Positions 24,598-32,671 of a DNA stretch of 64,000 nucleotides are shown piece by piece. Source of the stretch: Anaerophilus nitritigenes (GTDB taxonomy: Bacteria > Bacillota > Clostridia > Peptostreptococcales > Thermotaleaceae); NCBI RefSeq assembly GCF_004138215.1, contig NZ_RYYS01000020.1, positions 1 through 64,000 on the forward strand. Direction: 5' to 3'. Every line of letters begins with the position of its first letter. Position 1 is the stretch's first letter. The translations under genes were made by a program, and so were the position numbers. Below the pieces are notes generated by a model, which was given only the letters and a program-made list of their open reading frames with translations, did no database searches and had not been told where the DNA came from.

Positions 24598-26256
24598 ATG
24601 ATAGAAAAAACAAAAGAACATTATTTTTTTCCATTAAAGTATACGTACTTCATATTACTATTTATACTGTCTATTGTAGTATTTTATGTAAATATAAAAG
24701 TGAAAAATACAATTTCACATCTACATTCAGACTATATTTTTATTGGAATGAGAGCCTTAAAGTTTATAGGAATTATTATCTGTTTTATGATTTTTACTAT
24801 TACAAATTACAAATATCGACAAAGTAAAAAAATAAGAATTATTATATTTTCGTATACTTTTTTTATGGTAGGAAGTTTACAATTTTTAGATATGCTTTTT
24901 TATACAAAAAAAATGATTACATTACAAATTGATACTGTGCCAAATACTCTTTTATTTTTAATTGTAGAGAAAATAGTATTGGCTTTAGGAATGTTGGCTG
25001 CATGTTTAAATCCTTATGATAAACAAGTGAAATGGAGAAGAAGAGCTTGCTTTGGAGTAAGTATATTGATTTTAACTTTTATTACATATATATTTTTTTC
25101 TATGTATGAAAATAATGGTTATAAAATATATACAGATCTCTATCAATATAGAAAGGCTTCAAGAATATTCATTAGTATATCTTTTTTGATTTGCATTTTT
25201 CAGTCTATAAAAGACTATAAAATGAATAAAGATAGAAATTTTATTATTTTTGCTGTAGGATTGAGTATATGTATTCTTTCAGAGGTTATATGTATATTTT
25301 GTACTGAAAAAGATAATTTATGTAAAATAGTAGGATATATTTATAGGGATATAGGTATTTATTTATTATTTCAGAGCATTTTTTTATATCATATAGAGAA
25401 ACCTTATAAAACATTAAAATATTCAAAAGATAAAATAAAAAGATATGCTCAAGACTTAGAGAGAGTAGTAGAAAATAGAACTTGTCAAATTCAAAGTATT
25501 CATGAAAAGATGCTAAAAGATTTAGAGTATGCAAAAACAATTCAAGAATCTTTTTTACCTCCTTCATATTTTAAACTAGATCAAGTTAAGTTTGTATCAA
25601 CTTATATACCGTGTGAAAAATTAAGCGGAGATTTTTATAATATATATCCTATAGGAAAAGAGCATATAGGAATGTATATTGCAGATGTGGCAGGGCATGG
25701 TGTAGCTGCTTCTATGATGAGTATTTTTGCAGATCATATTATGAAGCCTCTAGATTTTAATCATAATATGAGGGAAGAACTTTATCCAGATATAAATATA
25801 TCTAATTTTTACAAAAAGTTTAATGAATCAAATTTTCCAAGTGAAATGCACATTGTTGTTTTTCAAGCAGTGTATCATAAAGAAAGCAAAATACTTTCTT
25901 ATTGTTCAGGGGGAATGAATGTATTACCTATTTTAATGAATAAAGATGGAAAAGTAAGAATGCTGGATCAAAGTATTGGCTTTCCTATTTGTAAATTTGG
26001 AGAGTTTTTTATACCTCCCTTTCAAAAAGCACAAATTCAGTTAAAAAAAGGAGATCGAATTATTTTTTATACAGATGGACTGGAAGAAGTTTTAAGACAT
26101 AATGAACTTTTAGAAAAAGAATATTTAATTCATATTTTACAAAAATATAGAAAAGGCTCTATAAATCAATTAAATGAAAAACTCAAAGATGAGATCAGAA
26201 AAATAGAAAAAGAATCCGTAGAAGACGATATTACATATTTTATTATTGAAGTATAA
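24598..26256 (+). CDS. Membrane SpoIIE-type PP2C serine phosphatase
   Basis: A 552-residue phosphatase. About seven to eight membrane helices (residues 12-265) are followed by a coiled segment (DKIKRYAQDLERVVENRTCQ) and a C-terminal RsbU/SpoIIE PP2C domain with AKTIQESFLPP, LSGDFYNIYPIG, ADVAGHGVAASMMS, FYTDGLEEV and EDDITYFIIEV. The metal-binding aspartates in SGDF, ADVAGHG and EDD are kept. The usual target is a phosphorylated anti-anti-sigma factor; no such partner gene is adjacent. The signal is probably sensed by the membrane part. GGAG precedes the ATG. Confidence 0.88.
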   Translation: MIEKTKEHYFFPLKYTYFILLFILSIVVFYVNIKVKNTISHLHSDYIFIGMRALKFIGIIICFMIFTITNYKYRQSKKIRIIIFSYTFFMVGSLQFLDMLFYTKKMITLQIDTVPNTLLFLIVEKIVLALGMLAACLNPYDKQVKWRRRACFGVSILILTFITYIFFSMYENNGYKIYTDLYQYRKASRIFISISFLICIFQSIKDYKMNKDRNFIIFAVGLSICILSEVICIFCTEKDNLCKIVGYIYRDIGIYLLFQSIFLYHIEKPYKTLKYSKDKIKRYAQDLERVVENRTCQIQSIHEKMLKDLEYAKTIQESFLPPSYFKLDQVKFVSTYIPCEKLSGDFYNIYPIGKEHIGMYIADVAGHGVAASMMSIFADHIMKPLDFNHNMREELYPDINISNFYKKFNESNFPSEMHIVVFQAVYHKESKILSYCSGGMNVLPILMNKDGKVRMLDQSIGFPICKFGEFFIPPFQKAQIQLKKGDRIIFYTDGLEEVLRHNELLEKEYLIHILQKYRKGSINQLNEKLKDEIRKIEKESVEDDITYFIIEV

Positions 26257-26288
26257 AGACTATGATGTTGTTCATAGTCTTTATACTT
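26249..26288. terminator. Bidirectional terminator
   Basis: A 17-bp stem (26249-26265 with 26272-26288) covering the phosphatase stop codon, before the converging superoxide dismutase-like gene. Confidence 0.88.
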
Positions 26289-26303
26289 TAGAAGATAAAA
26301 AAG

Positions 26304-26948
26304 TTATGGAATCATATAGGGGATAGGGATTGTATAAGGCATAGGGGGTTGTTTATACAAGTGTCTTAAAATTTCATTGTAGCGATATTCACAAATATTC
26401 CAATTGATATTTTTTATAAATATGTCTAGATATTTATTTCGATCAATACCAAAATCAATCATATACGCATGCTCGTAGACATCTAAAACAAGAATAGGAA
26501 GTGCATTCCATATGCCTCCTTGGTCATGGCTGTCACACATATAATTTCGTATCTTGTGATCTATAAAATCATAAGAGGTTACAACCCAACCTCTTGCTGA
26601 TTTTCCTGCATTTAAGAGATCTCTTTTAAAATTTTCATAGCTTCCAAAGTCATTTATCAATTTTTTTAATAAATTGCCATAAGGTGTGTGTATATTTCCT
26701 CCTAAATTTTCAAAATATAACTCATGAAGTTTTACTCCATTTAGTGCATAGCTTTCTCCTAGTTTTAAACATCTATAAGGGCTATAGGTAGGATTTGGAT
26801 TTTCAAACTTTTCTTCTTTTAGTTTTCTCCAAATTAAATTAATTTTTTCTACATATCCTTTATATAGGGTATAATGTTGGGTAAGTTGATTGTTTGATAT
26901 TCCTTTTATATCTTTAAAATCAAATATCTTAGGCGCAATAGGATTCAT
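26304..26948 (-). CDS. Iron/manganese superoxide dismutase-family protein
   Basis: A 214-residue protein of the Fe/Mn superoxide dismutase family. All four metal ligands are in place: His25, His75 (KLHELYFENLGG), Asp156 and His160 (LDVYEHAY). It departs from typical SODs in the first helix and in the SHDQGG region. It ends in a Pro-rich tail (QPPMPYTIPIPYMIP). Spore-associated SODs of spore formers are similar, so a spore-surface role is possible. Activity is not certain. GGAGGTATAAAATA precedes the ATG. Confidence 0.8.
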   Translation of the reverse strand: MNPIAPKIFDFKDIKGISNNQLTQHYTLYKGYVEKINLIWRKLKEEKFENPNPTYSPYRCLKLGESYALNGVKLHELYFENLGGNIHTPYGNLLKKLINDFGSYENFKRDLLNAGKSARGWVVTSYDFIDHKIRNYMCDSHDQGGIWNALPILVLDVYEHAYMIDFGIDRNKYLDIFIKNINWNICEYRYNEILRHLYKQPPMPYTIPIPYMIP

Positions 26949-27063
26949 TATTTTATACCTCCGTTATAATAGTTAACACTATTATACAATATGCAGAGAA
27001 AATAAAAGAGGTTCATAAAGGTTAGGATCAAAAAGATAGGGTATATGAGAAAGGAGATATATA

Positions 27064-27534
27064 ATGATTTATGTAGTTATGATTTTGATGTTTATAGGAT
27101 TATTAGGAATTTTCATACCAGGAGTTCCTGGAAACGGATTGATTTTTTTATCTATTCTTGGATATGGGTTTTTAACTCATTTTGAGAAAATTAGTATAAC
27201 TATGGTTATTATATTTAGTATTCTTACAGGATTATCTTTCTTATTAGATTATATATCGAGTGTTATGGGGGCAAAAAAGTTTGGAGCTACAAAAGCGGGT
27301 CTTATAGGAGGTTTTTTAGGAGGGATTTTAGGAATATTTATTTTAAGTTTACCAGGAATGATTTTAGGTCAGTTTTTAGGAACACTAATAGGAGAGCTGT
27401 ATTATGGGAAGGAACTAAAAAACTCTATTTTCTCAGGAGTAGGAACCGTAATAGGTTTTATAGTAGGAGTCATTTTGAATATGACCATAGGAATTGGTAT
27501 GATTAGTTTGTTTTTATGGAAAATTTTTAGATAG
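27064..27534 (+). CDS. DUF456 membrane protein
   Basis: A 156-residue, very hydrophobic protein with about four to five membrane helices and Gly-rich turns (GGFLGGILGIFILSLPGMILGQFLG). This matches the DUF456 family, whose function is unknown. AGGAGATATATA precedes the ATG. It lies 16 bases before endonuclease IV and is probably co-transcribed. Confidence 0.85.
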   Translation: MIYVVMILMFIGLLGIFIPGVPGNGLIFLSILGYGFLTHFEKISITMVIIFSILTGLSFLLDYISSVMGAKKFGATKAGLIGGFLGGILGIFILSLPGMILGQFLGTLIGELYYGKELKNSIFSGVGTVIGFIVGVILNMTIGIGMISLFLWKIFR

Positions 27535-27550
27535 AATAGGAGGAAGTATT

Positions 27551-28384
27551 TTGATCAATATTGGATGTCATTTATCTATATCAAAAGGTTTTTATAAAGC
27601 AGCACAAGAAGCACTAAGTATCGATGCTAATACTTTTCAATTTTTTACAAGAAATCCAAGAGGAGGAAGTGCGAAAGCACTAGATATAGAGGACATTAAA
27701 AAATCAAACGAATTTATGAAACAAAATAATTTTGCACATATATTAGCTCATGCTCCTTATACAATGAATTTATGTTCATCCAAACCAGATATTCGTGAAT
27801 TTGCAAAGACCATGTTAAAGAATGATTTAGAAAGGTTAAAACATATACCAAATAGTCTATATAATTTTCATCCAGGTTCACATACAGGACAGGGAGTAGA
27901 AAAGAGCATTGAGCAGATTATTCACGCTTTAAATGAAACCATAACAAAAGATACAGATACTTGGATTTTGTTAGAAACTATGAGTGGAAAAGGGACAGAG
28001 ATTGGAAGATCACTTGAAGAAATCAAACAAATTATAGATAAAGTTGAATATACTAAAATAGGTTTATGCCTAGATTCTTGTCATTTGTATTCAAGTGGTT
28101 ATGATATTGTGAATAATCTTAATGGGGTTATTGAAGAGATTGATTATATGATAGGAATAGATAAAGTAAAAGCAGTTCACTTAAATGATAGTAAACATGA
28201 ATTAGGAAGTAATAAAGATCGGCATGAACTCATAGGAGATGGAAAGATCGGATTAGATGCTATTGTAAATATTATTACTCATCCTAAGTTAAGTCATATT
28301 CCATTTATATTAGAAACACCTAATGATGTAAAAGGACATGGAGAAGAAATAAAAATGTTAAAAGATAAATTAATAAAAACATGA
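27551..28384 (+). CDS. nfo: Endonuclease IV
   Basis: Zinc AP endonuclease of 277 residues for base-excision repair. It shows HLSISKGFYKAAQEA, FTRNPRG, AHAPYTMNL, YNFHPGSHTG, ILLETMSGKGTEIG, LCLDSCHLYSSGYD, AVHLNDSKHELGS and HELIGDG, which hold the zinc-binding His, Glu and Asp residues. The start is TTG at 27551 with AGGAGGAAG upstream. It complements endonuclease III at 40406. Confidence 0.95.
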   Translation: MINIGCHLSISKGFYKAAQEALSIDANTFQFFTRNPRGGSAKALDIEDIKKSNEFMKQNNFAHILAHAPYTMNLCSSKPDIREFAKTMLKNDLERLKHIPNSLYNFHPGSHTGQGVEKSIEQIIHALNETITKDTDTWILLETMSGKGTEIGRSLEEIKQIIDKVEYTKIGLCLDSCHLYSSGYDIVNNLNGVIEEIDYMIGIDKVKAVHLNDSKHELGSNKDRHELIGDGKIGLDAIVNIITHPKLSHIPFILETPNDVKGHGEEIKMLKDKLIKT

Positions 28385-28417
28385 CCAAGAAATAAAATTC
28401 TTAGTCATGTTTTTATT
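28372..28417 (+). terminator. Terminator after nfo
   Basis: A 20-bp stem with one mismatch (28372-28391 with 28398-28417) overlapping the nfo stop and ending in T. Confidence 0.82.
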
Positions 28418-28507
28418 ATATATTAGGAAATATGAATTGTTATATAATTTTAGATAATAGAATAATTTTGATGACTATGGAATTTTAAAAATATTTTTCA
28501 AGTATAT

Positions 28508-28536
28508 GGAACCTTATGCAAATCTTATCCATCTAA
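28508..28536 (+). promoter_or_regulatory. ECF-type promoter before sigma gene
   Basis: GGAACC (28508-28513) and CATCTAA (28530-28536) with 16 bases between match the GGAAC...TCTAA layout of extracytoplasmic-function sigma promoters, 41 bases before the ECF sigma gene. Autoregulation is therefore likely. Confidence 0.65.
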
Positions 28537-28576
28537 TAAGTGTAATACTTAGCTAAGTAAAAAATAGGAGGATAAC

Positions 28577-29116
28577 ATGATGGAACTTATATCATTTTTC
28601 GATCATCGAAAAAAGACGTCGGTATATAAAGCAAAGAATGGAGATCAACAAGCATTTTTATCACTTATAGATGAAAATCGATTAAATGTGTATAGAGTGG
28701 CCAGAGGAATTTTAAAAAATGAAGAAGATATGAAAGATGCCATTCAAAATACATTGATCAAAGCATTTGAGAATATGTGTACTTTAAAAAAAGATGAATA
28801 TTTTAAAACTTGGTTGATAAGAATTTTAATCAATGAGTGTAATGAAACATTGAGAAAAAACAAAAGAAGTATTTCTCTAAATGAAACTATGGATCACATT
28901 AATGAACAATACGATGATTATTATAAAAATATGGATTTAATTTATGCGATACATTCATTAAGTGAAGAATTAAGGGTGACAATTACGTTATTCTATTTTG
29001 AAGATATTTCTGTGAAAAGTATATCAGAGATTTTAGAAATTCCCCAAGGAACTGTTAAATCAAGACTCAATAGAGCAAGGACAAAGCTTAAAGAAATATT
29101 AGGGGAGGATGAATAA
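28577..29116 (+). CDS. ECF sigma factor
   Basis: A 179-residue RNA polymerase sigma factor with sigma-70 region 2 (NVYRVARGILKNEEDMKDAIQNTLIKAFENM) and region 4 (LSEELRVTITLFYFEDISVKSISEILEIPQGTVKSRLNRARTKLKEIL), close to the SigV group. It lies behind a matching promoter and is translationally coupled (stop and start overlap) to its likely anti-sigma factor. AGGAGGATAAC precedes the ATG. The signal is unknown. Confidence 0.92.
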   Translation: MMELISFFDHRKKTSVYKAKNGDQQAFLSLIDENRLNVYRVARGILKNEEDMKDAIQNTLIKAFENMCTLKKDEYFKTWLIRILINECNETLRKNKRSISLNETMDHINEQYDDYYKNMDLIYAIHSLSEELRVTITLFYFEDISVKSISEILEIPQGTVKSRLNRARTKLKEILGEDE

Positions 29117-30021
29117 TGATGATAAATCATGATAAGTTATTTGATATGAAGATGAAAGAAAAATTTAAAAATGAAGTTTATGAGATTCCAGAAAATATAA
29201 ATGAAGAATTTGAGAAGACATTAACAATGATTATAAATCAGGAGGATAAGAATATGAAAAAGTTTAATAAAAAGAAAAAATCAACTGTTATAGCTGCATC
29301 TATTGTGTGTGTATTGTGTGCATCTACAATTATTATGCAAACTACTTTTGCACAAGAGATAGTCAATAAGATTATTAAAAGCTTATCTTTAAACAATATA
29401 ACAATATTTGAAAACAAAGATTATAAATGGGAGGATCAAGAGATACCACAAGCAGCCAAGGGAAAAGTATTTGATAAAGATGGAAAAGTAATAGGAAAAA
29501 TTACATTAGATAATAAAGATGAAATGTATAATGCAAATGGAGAACAAGTTTTTGGTATCGATACGGATGGAACATTAATAACAGAAGCAGTACAAAGGAA
29601 AAATGCCGAAAGAAATGCACAAGAGAATCCAGTAGATGATGTGATTGTAAAAGATTCTAAAAAGTTAAATGGATATACTCGTTTTGATGTAAAGTTACCA
29701 GCTTATGTACCAGAAGGTTTTGAATTTGATTATGGGGAGTTTTATAAAGATGATGATGGAAAGATCGTTGATGAAGCGTGTGCTTTATATTTTATAAACC
29801 ACAAGACAGAAGAAACAATATTTATATCTCAAACTTATATATGCGAAGAATCATCAGCAGAAACTGCATTTAATAACATTAAAAAGGTTAAAGTGAATGG
29901 AAAAGACGCCATTGTAGGTGATGAAGGAATTGTTTGGGAATTTAATGGAGTAAGATATTTAATGTATACGTATAATCTAGGTAAAGATGAAAGTATAAAA
30001 ATTGCTGAATCAATTCAATAA
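29116..30021 (+). CDS. Anti-sigma factor with extracellular DUF4367-like domain
   Basis: A 301-residue protein with one membrane helix (about residues 55-76), preceded by a cytoplasmic segment of about 50 residues and a Lys-rich stretch. The outside region has two parts, the last (LPAYVPEGFEFDYGEFYKDDDGK... to IAESIQ) of the DUF4367 type seen in partners of ECF sigma factors. The topology and its overlap with the sigma gene mark it as the anti-sigma factor that releases the sigma factor on envelope stress. The exact trigger is unknown. Confidence 0.85.
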   Translation: MMINHDKLFDMKMKEKFKNEVYEIPENINEEFEKTLTMIINQEDKNMKKFNKKKKSTVIAASIVCVLCASTIIMQTTFAQEIVNKIIKSLSLNNITIFENKDYKWEDQEIPQAAKGKVFDKDGKVIGKITLDNKDEMYNANGEQVFGIDTDGTLITEAVQRKNAERNAQENPVDDVIVKDSKKLNGYTRFDVKLPAYVPEGFEFDYGEFYKDDDGKIVDEACALYFINHKTEETIFISQTYICEESSAETAFNNIKKVKVNGKDAIVGDEGIVWEFNGVRYLMYTYNLGKDESIKIAESIQ

Positions 30022-30052
30022 AATTTTAAAATAAATTTAGTTATAAAAGAGA

Positions 30053-30080
30053 GAGATATGTATAAAAACATATCTCTTTT
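30053..30080 (+). terminator. Terminator after the sigma/anti-sigma pair
   Basis: A stem of 9 bp (30053-30061 with 30068-30076) ending in T. Confidence 0.75.
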
Positions 30081-30093
30081 TTCAATGCAAGAG

Positions 30094-30186
30094 TTAAAGC
30101 ATTTCTTTTTTGTGAAGAATATAGAGAATAAAAAATCCTACCACAATAAATATAGCTGTAAAAATTGCTTCGTATAATAAACTCAT
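30094..30186 (-). CDS. Small membrane protein, 30 residues
   Basis: A short minus-strand frame encodes MSLLYEAIFTAIFIVVGFFILYILHKKEML. AGAGGTG precedes the ATG by six bases. It is one membrane helix with a positive C-terminal end. It lies in the gap between the anti-sigma and DUF421 genes, in the opposite direction. No function is known and conservation would be needed to confirm it. Confidence 0.5.
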   Translation of the reverse strand: MSLLYEAIFTAIFIVVGFFILYILHKKEML

Positions 30187-30266
30187 AAAAACACCTCTTT
30201 TATGTATAGTATTTACAAACATAAACAAAATAAACTAAGACTAAATTGAATAAGGAAGGTGTGAAA

Positions 30267-30995
30267 ATGAAAATTCTAATAGAAGTAATCATTCAAACTT
30301 TTTTAGCTTTTTTTTCAATACTTTTTATTACAAGGTTATTAGGACGTCAGCAGGTATCTGAATTAACTTTATATGAATATATCAATGGAATCACATTTGG
30401 ATCTATTGCAGCAACTTTGGCTACAGATGTGAATCAAAAAACTTATCAACATCTTGTGGGACTTGTTTTATTTGGTCTTTTAACAGGAATAATTTCTATT
30501 ATTTCTTTAAAAAGACGAAGTTTTCGTAAAATAGTAGATGGAGAACCTATTTTAGTGATTCAGGATGGAAAAATATTAGAGCATAATATCAAAAGAGCAA
30601 GATATAGCATAGATGATATCAATCAACTTCTTAGAGGAAAAGATTGCTTTTCCATAGATGAAGTTGCTTATGCTCTTTTAGAGATTAATGGAGAAATTAG
30701 TGTTATAAAAAGAGAAGATAAAAGAAATGTTACTTTAGGGGACTTAAATTTAAAAGGACAACAAGAAAGTATACCTACAGAAATTATTATAGGAGGCCAA
30801 ATAATTTATGAAAATTTAAGAAAAAGAAAGATAACAGGAAAAAGTTTAATAAATCAATTAAAAATGTATGGAGTAAAAAAAATAGAAGAGGTTATGTATG
30901 CAAGCATAGATGAATATGGAAATTTATATGTAGATAAATATGACGATAAATTTAACAATTCATTAGATATGAGTGAAAATAACGAAGGGATATAG
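30267..30995 (+). CDS. DUF421 membrane protein (YetF-like)
   Basis: A 242-residue protein with three N-terminal membrane helices and a C-terminal cytoplasmic alpha-beta domain (VDGEPILVIQDGKILEHNIKRARYSIDDINQLLRGKDCFSIDEVAYALLEINGEISV). The LGRQQVSELTLYEYINGITFGSIAA start fits the DUF421 family. In spore formers members influence spore germination and stress behaviour, but no activity is established. The ATG at 30267 with AAGGAAGGTG upstream is favoured over the TTG at 30246. Confidence 0.88.
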   Translation: MKILIEVIIQTFLAFFSILFITRLLGRQQVSELTLYEYINGITFGSIAATLATDVNQKTYQHLVGLVLFGLLTGIISIISLKRRSFRKIVDGEPILVIQDGKILEHNIKRARYSIDDINQLLRGKDCFSIDEVAYALLEINGEISVIKREDKRNVTLGDLNLKGQQESIPTEIIIGGQIIYENLRKRKITGKSLINQLKMYGVKKIEEVMYASIDEYGNLYVDKYDDKFNNSLDMSENNEGI

Positions 30996-31020
30996 GACTG
31001 CAAAGAGCAGTCCTATTTTT
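30992..31020. terminator. Bidirectional terminator
   Basis: A 10-bp stem (30992-31001 with 31007-31016) with T runs. It overlaps the end of the DUF421 gene and the converging CBS gene. Confidence 0.82.
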
Positions 31021-31402
31021 GTAAAGGTTGTTTTTTGATAAAATAATCCATAATATCTTCAAAGGAAATAATACCTATTACCTTATGATTTTCAATAACA
31101 GGCATGGCAACAATATTATTTTCTCTCAGACGTCTGGCAATAGGTAAAATATGTTCGTTCTTTGTAGCAGTAATTACACTTTTACTCATTACCCATTCTA
31201 TAGGACAACTTCCATAGTGTCCTGGATCGATTAAAAATCTATAAATATCTGCTTTTACAACCATTCCTACTAATTCATTTTCTTCATTGATGATAGGAGC
31301 GCCGTTGATATGATGTTCATTCATGATCTTCAAAACATCCTCAACAGTATCTTTCATCATAAAAGTAATAGCAGGGCAACTCATAATTTCTTGTACGATC
31401 AT
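31013..31402 (-). CDS. CBS-domain pair protein
   Basis: A 129-residue protein with two CBS motifs (IVQEIMSCPAITFMMKDTVEDVLKIMNEHHINGAPII and WVMSKSVITATKNEHILPIARRLRENNIVAMPVI). It resembles many single-pair CBS proteins that sense adenylates and modulate a partner. It is shorter and clearly different in sequence from the CBS protein at 22270. AAGGAGGTTTTTTT precedes the ATG. Confidence 0.9.
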   Translation of the reverse strand: MIVQEIMSCPAITFMMKDTVEDVLKIMNEHHINGAPIINEENELVGMVVKADIYRFLIDPGHYGSCPIEWVMSKSVITATKNEHILPIARRLRENNIVAMPVIENHKVIGIISFEDIMDYFIKKQPLQK

Positions 31403-31468
31403 AAAAAAACCTCCTTTATTGCTTTTTTATTCATGAGAAAATTATGTATTTAATATAAATACCCTTTT

Positions 31469-31876
31469 TTAGTCAATGTAATCAATTTTATAAGAAATTT
31501 TATATTTACTTGTTTCATACAACTCTATTTCAATCCTTGGATTTTCTTTATCTATGCTATCAAATAGAAGTACTGGCTTTAATTGCTTATCATTTTCAAT
31601 GATTCCACTTTTTTCTATACCATCACAAATACTCTTTGGATAATTGTGTAGATCCCCCATTCTCTTATCTGGAAAATATAATTTAATAATGGTAATAATA
31701 TTTCCTGTTAAAGTAGATCCATCATACTGTTGATTGATATATCCTGCAATTTTATTTTCATAGGCAATATATTTACTGTGTTTTCCGTCCTTAGGCATCC
31801 ATACTTGTCCATGAATATTTTTAAGTTTAAAATTTGATTTACTAATTGGTTTTCCCGGGACAGTAATTTTAATCAT
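31469..31876 (-). CDS. RusA-family endonuclease
   Basis: A 135-residue protein of the RusA Holliday junction resolvase family. The acidic motif YFPDKRMGDLHNYPKSICDGIEKSGIIENDKQ contains Asp70, Asp75, Asn78, Lys81, Asp85 and Asp96, matching the metal-binding set of RusA. RusA genes are usually phage-borne, yet no other phage gene is visible here. GGAGGTGTAAAA precedes the ATG. It may serve host repair, or be a phage remnant with an intact frame. Confidence 0.82.
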   Translation of the reverse strand: MIKITVPGKPISKSNFKLKNIHGQVWMPKDGKHSKYIAYENKIAGYINQQYDGSTLTGNIITIIKLYFPDKRMGDLHNYPKSICDGIEKSGIIENDKQLKPVLLFDSIDKENPRIEIELYETSKYKISYKIDYID

Positions 31877-31975
31877 TTTTACACCTCCAAGGATATTTTA
31901 ACATATAAGGTGCATATAATAAATTAAAGAAATGGCAATAATCTAGTCAAATATACATAAGGATGTGATCATTTT

Positions 31976-32515
31976 ATGGATAGATTATTCAAGTGGATTA
32001 AATATATTTTTATAGGATTAACTATTTTTGTTGTAATTGACAAATTTATATTTGGACTGACTATTGTACAAGGAATGTCTATGCAACCTACCCTTCATAA
32101 TCATGATAAAGTTTTTGTGAATAAAATAGCATACTTTTTGAAAAATCCTCATTATGGAGATATTGTGATTTTTCATCCTCCCATTGATGAAAGAAAAGAT
32201 GAGCTTTTTATCAAAAGGATTATTGCAGTGGAAGGAGATGAATTTGTAATGAAAGGAGGAATATTATATATTAATGGAAAAAAAGTAGAGGAATCATATA
32301 TTCAGCACGAGAACTATGAAGAAAGACTATATGAAGTAACCAAAGGAAAAGTACCACCAGGTATGGTATTTGTTATGGGAGACAATAGAAATGACAGTAA
32401 TGATAGTAGATGTTTTGGATTTGTTCCTAAAAAAAATATAAAAGGAAAAGCAAATATAAGAATATGGCCTATGGAGGCTATACAAAGTTTTTCAAGCATT
32501 GAGAAGACAAATTAG
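31976..32515 (+). CDS. lepB: Signal peptidase I (second copy)
   Basis: Second type I signal peptidase, 179 residues. One N-terminal helix (about 9-25) is followed by Ser35 in GMSMQPTL and Lys80 in FIKRIIAVEGDEF, with VMGDNRNDSNDSRCFG. It shares the general fold of the copy at 21585 but differs in much of its sequence, so the two are not recent duplicates. AAGGATGTGATC precedes the ATG. Confidence 0.95.
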   Translation: MDRLFKWIKYIFIGLTIFVVIDKFIFGLTIVQGMSMQPTLHNHDKVFVNKIAYFLKNPHYGDIVIFHPPIDERKDELFIKRIIAVEGDEFVMKGGILYINGKKVEESYIQHENYEERLYEVTKGKVPPGMVFVMGDNRNDSNDSRCFGFVPKKNIKGKANIRIWPMEAIQSFSSIEKTN

Positions 32516-32521
32516 TCTTCT
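32502..32521 (+). terminator. Terminator after second lepB
   Basis: A 7-bp stem (32502-32508 with 32515-32521) overlapping the stop codon, with T-rich sequence after. Confidence 0.65.
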
Positions 32522-32671
32522 TCTTTGTTTATTACTTAAAGAATACATGAACTTTTCTAAAAAATATGCATAAAGATAAGTAAAAGGAAAAATTGTAGAA
32601 ATAAATGAAAGGATTTACATGTTTTGAATAAACTATACTAAAGGTATGGATCATGATAAAGGGGGAAGTTT

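Noticed and set aside
31469-31876. Prophage remnant around the RusA-like gene
   Set aside because: Neighbouring genes are ordinary chromosomal genes, no integrase or attachment repeats are seen, and base composition does not change.
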